Positions 11,067-22,470 of a DNA stretch of 64,000 nucleotides are shown piece after piece. The notes under the pieces are model-generated. The model ran no database searches. It was not told the DNA's origin and saw only the letters and a program-made list of their open reading frames with translations. Within the stretch, counting starts at the first letter, position 1. Every line of letters begins with the position of its first letter. Both the position numbers and the translations under genes were made by a program. This stretch comes from Trichosporon coremiiforme (lineage: Eukaryota; Basidiomycota; Tremellomycetes; Trichosporonales; Trichosporonaceae), in NCBI GenBank assembly GCA_039545355.1, contig BCJJ01000001.1, positions 299,760 to 363,759 of the forward strand, given 5' to 3'.

Positions 11067-11153
11067 GATGACTAGGAGAGAAGGAAAGTGGAGGGATGCG
11101 AAGAGTCGGAAAACTACAAGGCTCTGAGAGTGAACGAAGCTCATTGACTTGAC

Positions 11154-11160
11154 TTTTATA
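11154..11160 (-). promoter_or_regulatory. TATA box of the small secreted protein
   Basis: On the minus strand TATAAAA stands 88 nt before the chosen ATG at 11066. The paralogue at 23.4 kb has a TATA box at almost the same distance, which supports both the element and the start choice. Strong TATA boxes in fungi usually mark inducible or highly expressed genes. Confidence 0.65.
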
Positions 11161-11839
11161 CCCCATTGTCACCCCATTTCAAGTCTCACAGCCCACGATC
11201 GGCTCAGTAGGCGCCTACTTCTTCGGCCGCACAACACATGACCAGCAGCCGAGCAGACGGTCATCGCCTAGCTGCCGTGTTCCTCGGACTGCCTCTCCGA
11301 CACCAACTAGCTTAGTGCCCGTGGCAAGTGGCCCGCAATCTGCGTATCGGAGTCCGCTGTGAGCGTGGGTCACATAGACCACCTCTAACAGCACGATGAA
11401 TTATCGCTGACTGCCTGATATCTAGTCAATGACAGCTGCTGCTGCTGTCACGTTCGTGCTAGCCGGGCTTATCTGCCCGCAATGCGGGCACTATCGAAGG
11501 GCCATGCGCAGCATGTGATGATCAGGGGGCCAAACACTTGGTTTTCCCGCCCCGTCCGAGGCTAACCCGCACATGACCGAATCCACGCCTGTCCAGCTGT
11601 CCATTCTAGGCATGCCGCGAGCTTGAATCTGCCCTGCATTGAGGCTACACTTCCCAGGCTAAGTGCAGTTATGACGTTGAGGTTGACACAACACGACTCG
11701 TCGAGGTAACGGTGGCGTCGACCGCAACCCTGACGATGTCATCTGTCCCTTCTCCTACTCGACCGTCTTCCCCAAAACGTCCCAAAAAGTCAAGGAACTG
11801 CTTTCACAGCCTCTTGCGGCACGCAGGAGCGCCAACACA
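11161..11839. other. Intergenic region
   Basis: There is no open frame of note on either strand and no repeat that I can see. A T5 run on the minus strand near 11784-11788 lies about 50 nt past the 3' end of the tRNA-Thr and may act as its Pol III terminator. Confidence 0.4.
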
Positions 11840-11952
11840 TGCCCCCAAGCGGGATTGAACCACTGACCTTTCCTTGCGAGCTGAGGCCATGTCTCCGAAG
11901 GGATCAAAGCCGTTGCTACGAGAGGAACGCACTGCCACTGTGCTATGCGGGC
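11840..11952 (-). tRNA. tRNA-Thr (anticodon CGT) with 41-nt intron
   Basis: Read on the minus strand the sequence folds as a tRNA: acceptor GCCCGCA with TGGGGGC, D arm GCAC/GTGC, anticodon stem TTCCT/AGGAA, variable loop AGGTC, T arm AGTGG-TTCAATC-CCGCT and discriminator A. The loop reads CT-CGT-A, giving anticodon CGT. A 41-nt intron sits after position 37 at the canonical place and contains ACG, able to pair with the anticodon. The A box (TAGCACAGTGG) and B box (GGTTCAATCC) are both present. One acceptor pair is G-G (positions 5 and 68), which is odd for a functional tRNA. Confidence 0.82.
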
Positions 11953-12189
11953 TTACGTCATGTTGTGTTGCAGCTGATTGATGAGCACGGCGGCAGCATT
12001 GGGAGCGTGCAAGAATTGTACTGAGGGAGCGAAACGTGCAAGGCAGCTGTGGAGGGCGTTGAGGAACGTCTGCGCTCGTGCCACATTGGAACTCTCCCTC
12101 ACGCGCCGACATTGTGAGAGATCCCCCGTTGTGGTGATCAGCCCATTGTGGAAGGCGGCCCCTTGTACGAGAGCAGTACATTCTACCAT

Positions 12190-12860
12190 GGCAAGGTCGG
12201 AGAACGACTTCTCCAGATTCAAGCTCTCCCACACGTGTGCCTCACTGTGGCATGGTCGCCAGTGGCTTTCCGCTTACCAGACATGGATGGTCGGGGAACG
12301 CCCTCGCTATGTTAGAAGTCTCCCACGACGGCCCCTCAATCCGGTGTCAAGACCCCAACTCATCAGAAATGGAGATCCAGAGGTCGGAGAGCCCCTCCGC
12401 TAGTTTCGAGGTCTCTCACGACTGCAATCCACATCGCTGTTGACACATCAGGTACGGAGCGGAAAACAGCGTTAGAGGAAGGCTCTGCTAGCTTCGAGCT
12501 GTCCCACGCTTGATTCTCACCGTCCGGTGAACAAGACAGCACCTTCTACCTCGATCTCGAGGTCGGAGGACGCCTTCTCTAGATTCTAGGTCTCCCACGC
12601 CTGCAAGCGAGCCATCGATTGACGCGTCAGGCATGGACAGAAGGGCCAAGCTTCGGAGGACGCCTCTGTTAGATTCAAAGTCTCCCACGCTCGGCCCTAA
12701 CTGTACAAGCATCCCGGACAGCACTTTCTACCTCTCCTATCGAGGTCGGAGGACGGTCCCGCTAGATTGAAGGTCTCCCCCGAGTGCTATCCCGATGTAA
12801 AAGGCGATCGAGGTTGGGGGACGCCTCTTCCAGAATCGTCATCTCCCACGGCTGCCACTG
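12190..12860. repeat. Array of eight degenerate ~90-bp repeats
   Basis: A core like AGGTCGGAGGACGCC, then about 10 variable bases, then AGATTC-AAGGTCTCCCACG occurs at about 12194, 12285, 12370, 12469, 12563, 12650, 12740 and 12808. Spacing is 68-98 nt. Between cores some units share ACAGCACTTTCTACC. Read on the plus strand most copies encode SEDA-xx-RF-x-VSHA, but spacing is not a multiple of three and some copies carry stops, so the array is not a simple coding repeat now. Its role is unknown; it could be decayed coding sequence, a cluster of binding sites or part of a non-coding RNA. Confidence 0.75.
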
Positions 12861-13440
12861 CGTCAGATCTCGGTCACGTGTTGCACTACCACCATGTGCG
12901 TTGCGTCCTCCTCTCTGCAGTGAGTGTCTGCGAGATGCGGACTGGTCTGAACTGGCCGGCGTCTGCACGCTGAACAAGCGTAGAAGAAGCAGAGCTTGAA
13001 GTAAGTTTTTCTGGACCCGACTTTGTACCTCTCCCTTCCGCCCCGCAGACAAGTAGAAACTCGGACACGCCATACCCCCACCCCCGCCTACTCACGCCTG
13101 GGCGGAAGAGGGTAACACTCATGAACTGGGTGGCAAAGAGCGACCAGAACTCATGCAAGTTCAACTCGAGCGACAGAAAGTTCAGACGTTCCAGTGGACT
13201 GTCGGCTGGATGACTGTCTGGCGGGCAGGCGGGTGGAGGTATGAGGCACGGTGAGGAACGCAGGAACAGAGGAACGGCATCCAAAAGCTTACTTCGGGAC
13301 TTTGGCGGGCGTATGCAGCCTACGCGACATGGGACATCCAGGCTGTTCGTTTTGAGCGCAAGCAGCACTCGCCGACAGCGTCAGGGCCTAATGTCACAGG
13401 TGGATCTGCCCTTAGCAGCCTCCACCTTGGAAAGTCACCT
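12861..13440 (-). other. Candidate coding exons, minus strand
   Basis: A minus-strand frame (13368-12886) contains a stretch near 13195-13095 with strong protein-like composition (ERLNFLSLELNLHEFWSLF), ending at a GTGAGT donor at 13094. An upstream piece ends at a GTAAGC donor near 13288. Both look like internal exons of a small multi-exon gene, but I could not find a start, a stop or matching acceptors. It may be a gene remnant. Confidence 0.25.
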
Positions 13441-15269
13441 TCCCTGTCCTTTTTGTGCAGGCAAACTAGTATCGCGCAGCACATTGGCTCACATTGGCTT
13501 CCACTGTATCGAACAAGACAGAGGAAATGCAGGGCGAGGCGCAGACGATAGAGTTGCACAAGCTGCACGTCGCACTCCAAAGTGACTGTGTGACTGATTC
13601 ATGCAGATTCAGACGCGTCGCGGGCCCCAGCGCACATCACTCATGACCGCCCAGACGCGTCGCTCGCGTATCGCTTTCCAGGGAGTTTCCGAGCGCGCCG
13701 TCTCATTCCTGCAAAGTGCGACACAGACGCGCTGAACGAAACGTGTTGACGTGGGCCCGCAGATCCAGCGGCATGAAATGCGAGCCTCACCCCAAGCCAC
13801 CGCGTACCCGGATCAAAGGGTCGACGCCACGGCGCCGCCCCGGGATGTTTCCTCAGGTTGCTTCATTTCAGACCCCACCGCTTCCTGCGTGCTGCGCAAT
13901 GAGCGTACGAGCAGACTAAAGCTTGTCAAGCTTGAAGTTCGGTCTGCGCAAGACTGCGCTACGGCTGAGCCTGAGCCCTAGTGCGATGGGCGGGCCTAGT
14001 AGCAACATTGTGACGCTAGCGACGCTAGCGGGTTAGACCTGGGGAGCGTGCTGAACTGCATAAACATGTCTGCAGGCGTGCTCGCCAGCACTCACTAGCT
14101 CCCCTGGCGACTTGGCCGACATGAGAATGACCACACAGGATGATGCGAACGGACGCAGCCGATCGTCTTATCCTGAAGGATGCAAATGTCAGACTCGGGG
14201 GGTTTGATTGATGAAAATGACTGCGTCGGGTTTGCTGTTCTCGGCAGGTGCGAGCGAGTGTTCGGGGGCGAAGGATGACGATAGGATGGAAGGAAGGTAT
14301 GTCGCATGGGTAGGGGCCTGCGATCTGGCTTGTGGGGATGACGAGAGGTACGAGATAGCTTGGAGCAGTATGACAGAGATGGTATGGGACGGAGTCGGTC
14401 ATACCCGCCGATGATGCCGTCAGAATTGGAGAGTGATGACAACGGACAGAGCAAGACGAAGGACGAAGGGTGGTGGGTGGGTCTCTGCGCACGGTGCGCT
14501 AGCGCGGAACCCTGGCTCCTGGCTTGCTGGGTTGAGGTCTATGGGTTGATGCCTGTATGTCTGTACGCCCGTACGCCCGTACGCCATGCTCAGCGCCCTC
14601 TTCGCAAACGCTGACTGAGCGCTCACCGGTGCGTCGCTCGCTCGATTTAAGCTCGTGCCCCACCCCGTACCACAGACTCGAGGAACAGGTCCCTTGCATC
14701 CTCTCGACGCACAAGCACCCCCGACCCAAACAACGAGCCACTAAGGCAACTCAGCCAAACGCATCACCGCACATCCACGACGCCTGCGCCCGGCCCCTTG
14801 ATGTCCTTGATGTCCTTGATGTCCTTGCTCCAGCAAAGGTCATCCATCATCATCTTGGTTCCGGCGCGCCATCGCACCAGAGCCGCAGATGCAGAGCTTA
14901 ATCGGATCACACCAGTCACAGACGCTCAGCGCGCAGAGGTTTACCCACCGCAAAACGCCCAAGGGTTCACAGCCGAAGCCCGAGTCCTGCCTGCATCCTG
15001 ACCTGAGACCCTCCCTCACTTGGACACCTGAGCCAGAGCCGGCACCCTCCTACATTCTGCACCATCTGACCTGACCCATCACCCATGTCCTCCACGACCG
15101 ATATCCAACTTTCAACCTTTGTCTCCATCCCATCTCACTCCGTCACTACCACGACCTCCGACAACCCCGCCGGCCCCACCATCGCCGCCGACACTCCAAC
15201 CACGAGGCGGAGGCGCATCGCCTGACCCCTCGCCTGACCCCGCCTCCACCAGCACCAACCGCTGCGCCC
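13441..15269. other. Long upstream region of the ADF/PH gene
   Basis: About 1.8 kb without a convincing gene. It holds short tandem repeats: GTACGCCC three times at 14563-14585, and CTTGATGTC three times at 14797-14823. The last 400 nt become C/T-rich, as is common in fungal promoters and leaders. An in-frame-looking ATG at 15085 runs into a stop after 48 codons and is more likely an upstream ORF than the main start. Confidence 0.5.
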
Positions 15270-18200
15270 ATGTCCGCAGACACATCCGACCCCGCTCTTG
15301 CCAGCGCCGTCCGGGCGGTCCATGCCCAGGACGACCCGACGACATGGTGAGCAGCATGATGTGCCTCGGCACACATCCGTGTTGGCCCTTGGCATACTGG
15401 CACTGATTGATTGTTTACTGACGTACAGGCTCGTCGCCGGCTACGCTGCGCCAGGGACACCGAAGATCGTGCTGATCGAGGCGGGGACCGNCCCCGCGCT
15501 CCCGCCGCTGCGAAGACTGCTCGACTCGGACGCCGTCGCAACGGCCGACGCGACCTTCGCCTACGCCTCAGTGCAAGGAAAGGGCCTCGTGATCCTCCGC
15601 TTAGGCAACGCTGTCAAGTGAGTCGTCCTTCTGACTTTTCCGGCTGTCCTTTCGGGCATCGGTCCTCTGGAGCTGCCCAGGAACCATCACATGCTGCACG
15701 TTGGTCTGCTGCGATCCGACCCCACAGAAGTGTCGACACGCCCATCTCGCACACCTCCAGTGCCAGACGGACATCATCCGCCGCAGCCTGCGGGCTGCGG
15801 TCCGGCGCGGTCCAGCACTCAGCTAGGCGCTGTTGGGGCATGAGATCTGAGCGCCCACGGCGCTAACGCTGTCGAATCGATTCCGATCGGTCGTCAAGCA
15901 GCTCCAGCTGTCGGCCCGGGCGGAACAGACTTAGAGCGACGCAGCGCACTCCATTCCCTCATCCGGCGTCACTGCTTCATTCGCTAACCGCTCCCAGTGT
16001 CGTGAAGCGAGCTAAGGCGATCGTCCACTCGAGGACATTCGCGGCGCTCTTCCCCGTGAGTTGCTGCTAACTGCCGTTGTGCGCCGGGCTCCGCTGACTT
16101 TCTCCAGGATTACCTCGCGCTCTCCACGATCAACAAGACGGGCCAGTTTACAGAAGAGCTCATAGCGGAGCAGCTGGGCTTAGACCTGTCGACCGTCTCA
16201 ACCGCGTCGCCGCCAGGCGGCACTACGGCCGCATTACCGGACGTCTCAGAAGTCACAAATGGAGCCAAGGTCGAGGCACCCATCCCGGTGCCTGCCGCCG
16301 CGCCGGTATCGGAAACCGTCACTCAGCCCCCGACATCAGAGCTCAAGCCCGAACAGCAAGCAAAGCCGATCGAGCGCACGCCCGAACCCACCCAGCAGCC
16401 GACGCCAGCAGCGACTCCTCCCCCAACCGTTCCCATGCCAGCACCCCTAAAGTCGGCGGCTCGCGCGCGTTCGATCAAGAGGAAGCCATCGAATCCCGCG
16501 CCTCCTGCCCCGTCTGAGTCCTCTCCGTCCCAGCCTCCGGCGCCAGCGGTTCCTCCCCCACCAGAACGACCACCTCAGCTCGAGCCTGCGCCTGCTCCCG
16601 CTGAGCTCGCGACTCCGGCACACCCAGCTCCGACCCCTACGGCTTCAGCCGCCAACCCCCTCCCCACCCCGCCTATCGCTGCTGTCCCAGTTATCCCGAC
16701 GCAGCAGGAGACGCCAGCTGCCGAGCCGCCAGCTGAGAAGAGTCGAAGTGCTCTACCGCAGATCCCAACAGCAGTCCGCACATCTCTCGCTGAGTCATCA
16801 TCGACCGCGTCCGTTGTCAATCCGGCGACTCCACCGGCACTGGCGACGCAGCACGAGCGCAACTCGATGTCTGACGAGACCTTCCAGCGGGAAGGGCTCG
16901 GTCGCAGCGCCTTAACCCCTCCCCCTTTGCTGTCTGTGTCAACAAAGGACCTCAGCGGTGGGGCGCCGGTCACACCTGTGACAGCCTCTGCTCTGACCGA
17001 CACGACGTTTGACTCGCCATTGCCCTCGTCTCTGGCGAACTCGCCGTTCCCGGAGCGCGACTGGTCGAACGAACGGCGGTTATCGCGACCACCATCCCGA
17101 CCACTGTCGCCTGATGGATCTTCCGGGCGCGACCGACCAAAGTCGATGCCGCTGTCGCCGCAGCCGCCGAAGGACGAGCCCCTACCTATCCAGGAGACTA
17201 CGGTTCCTGCTTCGGGCAGCGAAACATTCGGCCTGGTAGCGCCCCCCGATCGCACGCCAGCACAGACGGAGATGGAGGAGCCAGACCAGGAGAGGACGTC
17301 TCAGAAAACGCACACCCCGCAACCACACGCAACAGACGCGCCACATGTGCCATCACCTGCTAGGCTGCCTGAAACAGCTGCCGAGCCGGCCCCGGTGGCC
17401 GCTCGACCTCTGCCCATGGCCGACATCCAGCGACCGCAACCTCCTCCGCCTCCACGACGACTGACTTCCCAGACGGCCGAGGTCTTGCCCGGCGGAGCGC
17501 TGCCCTCGCGCTCGTCGTCCCGCACTGGCAGCATTCCTCCGTCTCTTACTTCCACCGCTCGCGTCGACGCCCCTCGCCCGAACGGCTCACCGCGACTGGG
17601 AGGTCCTGACGGTCCTAGCAAGCTGAACGGAGCCGCCAAGCAGAGCCCCTTCTCCCGACTGAATACCAGCAACAACAGCTTTCCCCAGCCCGGCAGCTCG
17701 CCGAAGCAGGCATCGACGTCGACTTCTTCCCCGGTGCCCGACGTCCCGCGGACACTGCACCGGAGTCCTTCGATGAGCTCGGCGGGTTCAAGCCAGGGTG
17801 GGCGTTCCGCGGTGTCGCCCGTTTCGGTATTCTCGCCTACGATGCCCATCCCGCCGCCTGTCCCGAGCCACGAGAGCGCCGAGTTCCTGGCGGAGCCCCG
17901 GATGCACCCTTCTAAGGAGACCCAGGCCATGGAAGGAACCGGCGTTGGAGGAGTTGCGGGCATGGTTGGCGTGGGAGCCGCGTTTGCAGTGAGGCAGGCC
18001 CTCGCTGCGCACACGCAGGACGTCCCGGTAGTTGAGAGGTCGCAGCTCGCACATGTCCCTGTCCGCCGATCGTCGCGTCGCGCACTCAACTCTGCCTTCG
18101 TTGCGCAGAACAACGACCAACCGTCCCGTGAGTCGACAACAGAGCCGCTGTCGCTCGAGTCGAACCGACGGCCATCAGTCGAGAGCACCCGCAGCTCACT

Positions 18201-21200
18201 CGGCAGATCCAACTCGCTTGACTCTGCCAGCCGCAGCCGCCCCAACGTCACTGCTGGGTGGCGATCGAGGACGCCGTCGATCAATTCGCTTGCCAGTGCC
18301 GCCGGCTCGTCGGAGCGCAAGCGTCCGCTCGGCTCCCGGCCGATGGGTTCCGCGTCCGGCAGCACCACGAACACTCCTCCGATGGTCACCAGCGCCCGTC
18401 GTGTACCGAGCCCGGAACCTGTATCGTCCGCAGAGTCGATGACACCGAAGCCTGAGGAGAAGCAGACCAACGACGAAGATGCAGAGGACGACAGCGCCAA
18501 GCCGGCAGAGCCGGTGGAGTCACTAAGCCACCCGGCGGTCAGGCAGCTGTCATTGTCCCAGTCCCAATCGACAGACAACAGCGGCGTTGTTACCCCAGGC
18601 TCAGGCAGGAGCATCGGGCACCGCAAGACCCCTTCGGGCAATCGCAAGCCTGCGCCACTGATAGACCATGCCCTCATCGAGGCCCTGAAGAAGGAGAGCG
18701 TGTCGTCCGACCTGGAGCGCCTGCAGCGCTCGAGGCCGACTACCCCGTTAGGACCTCCGGCCGTGTCGCCCTTCGTGCCCATTGAGAAAAAGGAGCCACC
18801 CACCCGCATCATACCCAAGAAGGTCCCTCCACCTCTGCCGCTGACTGCAACGATGCTGAACGTCGTTCCGCCTAAGTCTGCGGCTGGCTCCGACACGACC
18901 GCCGTCCCGAAGGGCCCGCTCAGCCCTGGTCTCCTCAGCCCGACAACGCCGACCAGCCTCCGCAGCCCGATCAGCTCCGTCAGCGCCGCCAGCCCGCGAC
19001 ACTCGCTCAGCTCCGACTTCATGGTGCGCATGAACATGCCCGTCGGCAGCCGGGACAGCACCACGAGCCGGCTGTCGCAGCGCATGTCGAACCGCCTGTC
19101 GCAGTTCTCGGCCCGCATGTCCCGTCGCATCTCGTCTGACTCCGGCCACAACCACCGCCCATACGTGGAGGAGTCGGCCGGCTCGCACGATTTCGAGCAT
19201 TCTCAGGCGTCTGTCGTTAACGCCGCCGTCGCCCGACACTCGACTGTCCGCTCCGTCTCCCTGTCCAACGGACGGCTGACACCGATCAAGACGTCTGCCC
19301 CCAACAGCTTGCACACCTCCCAGGCGTCCCTCCCGCTCCCCTCGCCCGCCATGCTCAACGACGACTACCGGTCCGCCCGCGACATCACCGGCCCCGTCGA
19401 GGGTATGGTCATCATCACTGCCGACACGCCGCCAAGAACGACTACGGAAAAGAGCGGATCGTCGAAGGGAACGTCATCGTCATCTCAGGACAAGGTTGAG
19501 GACAAAGAGGACAAAACAAAGGAGGAGGACACGAAGATCGCGCCGATCGAGAAGTCCGAGAAAAAGGAGAACGGCATTAAGCGTAAGGCGCCTCCTGTCG
19601 CGGACGTCGTCGACCTGAACGACTCTCCTCAGATCCAACAGTCTGCGACCCTCAGCCCGCCCCCGTCCATGAACACGGAGCACTTCTCGGCCGTCTCGCC
19701 GCAGTTCGTCAACGCCCCGCGCCAGCTGTCCGCCGGCACCAGCCCTTCGCTCGAGTCGTCGGCGGCGCTGCTGCGCGAGCAGCGCTACCCCGAGACGCCG
19801 CAGATGACGTCGCCCACGATCACGACGAGCCCGCCGTCGTCGCTCGACCGCCACTCGTCGCTGTCGCAGAAGCTGCGCCTCGCGCTCCGCTCCAAGTCGA
19901 ACGACGAGCACGGCGTGCAGCGCCCCGACTTCCTCCCCGGATCGTCTCCCATCGCCTCGCCGCTCTCGCCGACGGTCTCGAGCTTCTCAAACTCGCCCAA
20001 CCCGAACCGCTCGTCCATCCAGGGCTCGCTCGGCCGCGCGTTCCGTCTGCGCGCTGGCTCAAACAGCGGCGGCCACCAGCCGATGAAGGGTACTAGCCCC
20101 GGCGGCATCAGCTCGGACGACTTTAAGCACCTGCACGAGAAAGAGGCGCTGCAAGGCCTCGGACTCGGCATGCAGTTCCCGCCGAACTCGTACCGCACGC
20201 CCTCTGGCGGTCTCGGCTACACCCCGCCGGTGAAGAAGGGCCGCACCGTCTCGAACATTTCAGCCGAGGACGTGCTCGCGAATATCCGCCTTAAGAACAT
20301 GGCTGAGCAGGAGGAGGCGCAGGAGCGGTGGCGCCGTCTCGAGACTGAGCGTGCGCAGAATCGCGGCAGCAACCCCCTCAGCCCTACGCACCAGTACGAC
20401 TCGCGCGTGCAGTCGCTCGTGTCTTCGACTGGCCCCAGCGACGACGAGGCGCTCAGTCCGGGGCGCATCTCGGAGTCGTCCGAGCGCACGCGCAGCTTTA
20501 CCGAGCCGGACGTCGGCCGTCCAATTCTCCCGCGCAGCAGCCTTGCAGAGCGACCGAAGCCGCACCAACGCCTCAGCTCGCGCGATCTCGGCACGCGGGA
20601 GAGCATGCACTCGCTATCGTCGTGCGGGTCGCCTCCACGCTCGCCGGATGTCCCCCGCTCACAAACCCGCGACAGCATCGCCACCGTGTTCTCGTCCGAG
20701 TCGGTCCGTTCCCACTCTGACCTGCGCGAGAGCAAAGTCTCGCTCGAGCCGGATGTGCGGAGCGTCATCTCCCCTCGGTCGTCGTACGAGCGCAGCGTCA
20801 AGTCGCCCGAACGCCGCGAGCGCGCGCGCACCTCCTTCGGACAGCTCAGCGAGCGCGAGCGCGGCTCGCTGTACCGCGCGTCGACTTTCGAGCCTCGCCT
20901 GAGCCGGGACACGATGCGCTCGACGCGGTCGAACGGCTCGCGCACCAGCTTTGAGCGCAGTGCGCGTGTCTCTCGATCGTCCTTCGACCCGCCATCCCGC
21001 ATGTCGCGCGACAACTCGTTCCTTGCCTCGCCTAGGGGTTTAGAGCCACTCGACGTGAACGAGCAGCCGCTGGACGAGGAGACCGAGTCTGAGCGCGAGG
21101 CGCGTCTGGAGGCTGAAGCAGCCGAGGATGCCCGTCTCGAGGTTGAGCGTGCCGAGCGCACCGCGATAAAGAAAGCCGAGGCCGAGAAACGCGAGGCCGA

Positions 21201-21648
21201 GCGCCTAGTGGCGCAGAAACGTGGCGAGGCCGAGCGCCAGCGGCATGAGGCCGAGAAAGCCGCCCGGCGTGCCGAGGAGGCAGCACGGAGGGACGAGCAG
21301 CAAGCCGACGTGCGGCGACAGCTCGTAAAGGGCCACGCTGAGGGCGGCATCATGCTCCGCGGCTGGGTGACTGTGCAAGGCGTCGGAACCTGGCGCCGGC
21401 GGTACTTCCTCCTCCTGACCGATGAGTTACGCCTGTTCAAGGGAGAAGGGGACGAGAAGCCGATCAGTACTGTGACATTAGGCGGCAAGACGGAGATCGA
21501 CCACGACGTATACGAGGAGTCCCAGGTGCGCGGCGCGTGGAAGATCAAGGGCGAGAAGGGGGAGGAGTTCTTCATGTTTGCCGACTCGGGGACTGACAGG
21601 GACGTCGTCATGGAGGGGTTCAGGATTGCGACTGGGCGCGAGGTTTAG
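15270..21648 (+). CDS. Large ADF-H / coiled-coil / PH domain protein
   Basis: Four exons (15270-15346, 15429-15617, 15998-16055, 16108-21648) sum to 1,955 codons. Residues 1-130 read like an actin-depolymerising-factor homology domain (coactosin/drebrin type): a helix with AVRAVHAQDDPTTW, strand KIVLIEAG, FAYASVQGKGLVILRL, then VVKRAKAIVHSRTFAALFPDY. Residues about 160-1750 are Ser/Pro-rich and disordered with many polyproline and SP/TP sites. Residues about 1764-1846 are a Glu/Arg/Ala coiled coil. The last 100 residues are a PH domain (LRGWVTVQG, WRRRYFLLL, ending in the Trp-containing helix region). Known parts suggest actin and phosphoinositide binding at the cell cortex; the role itself is inferred. 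Codon 15490-15492 contains an ambiguous base (GNC). Confidence 0.85.
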
Positions 21649-21949
21649 TAGACCGCCCTGTTGAGTTATCTTACGCTTAACTTTCTGCTGTATTGTATAA
21701 GGACATGTATACCTTAGATCTTGCGCTGCATCGGGACGTGTCATGGTAGCCATAGACGTTAAGACATCTATGGCAAGTCGCGAGCCCACATCAGGACCCT
21801 CGCACCTCTAACGTCCTGCACAGTCCCCCATCGGAGAGAAGTAATGCTGAAATCGGATCCGACACCGGAAGCACTGCACATGTGATTGTCTCGGAAGCGG
21901 TGTTGACCATTGTCCCAGAGGATAAACTCCGCATCACACACCTGAGCAC
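21649..21949. other. 3' flank of the ADF/PH gene
   Basis: About 300 nt with no coding signal on either strand. It contains AT-rich stretches suited to 3'-end formation. Confidence 0.4.
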
Positions 21950-22470
21950 ATGTGAGCTCGGCAGGACTGGATAGTCACCTCGTGACGCCTCGGTTTGTCA
22001 AAATCGAGCTTGTGGGCGAGAAAGCTGTGCAGGGGAAAGCGATGCGATCGCACGAGCGTCATGATGGCAATGACATGCGCCAAGGCCGCTAGAGATAAGG
22101 TTGCGGGCAAGGACATGTGCCCGCTCACTCACCCATGTAGGTCAACTGGGCCGAAACGACGGGCAACGTTAGCAAAAGTTAGTCCCGCGCAAAGGTGCTC
22201 GTAACGACATCAATGACTTACGCACGTCATGCATCACAGATTCGGGAACGAGAGGCTTGGCAGGGCCATAGCGCCAGATGCTGAGGGCTTCTGAGGTCAC
22301 GGGGGGGGGGGGGGGTGGAGCGCTCGAAGCTGTGTTGGGCATGTGGCACCCAACAAACTCACCGCATGGCATCCTCGTGATCCACTCCAAGCCGCGCTTC
22401 ACAGCCGCCCACAGCCGCTCACCACATGACTGCGCTTGTTCCTGCAGAGTTGCCAGAAACAGTAGACATG
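21950..22470 (-). other. Candidate spliced gene or remnant, minus strand
   Basis: On the minus strand a piece ending GLEWITRMPC meets a GTGAGT donor near 22364. A putative intron with a pure C15 tract ends in CTCAG near 22291. The next exon (EALSIWRYGPAKPLVPES) ends at a GTGCGT donor near 22230, and a later acceptor near 22148 is followed by another short exon. A further piece around 22080-21985 is also open. The middle exon faintly recalls the region after the ExxR helix of cytochromes P450 but lacks that motif, so I do not assign it. No start or stop was found. Confidence 0.3.
22301..22315. repeat. Homopolymer G15 tract
   Basis: Fifteen consecutive G on the plus strand. If the minus-strand candidate gene here is real, this is the polypyrimidine tract of one of its introns; such runs are also prone to slippage and sequencing error. 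Confidence 0.9.

Noticed and set aside
12190..12860. CRISPR array
   Set aside because: The repeats are degenerate, cores are not identical, spacing varies, there is no cas gene and the genome is eukaryotic.
15085..15233. ATG at 15085 as the start of the ADF/PH protein
   Set aside because: The frame stops after 48 codons and does not lead into the domain; the ATG at 15270 joins the next exon in frame.
17301..19151. 616-codon open frame on the minus strand
   Set aside because: It is antisense to the Ser/Pro-rich part of the ADF/PH gene, which has clear domains at both ends.
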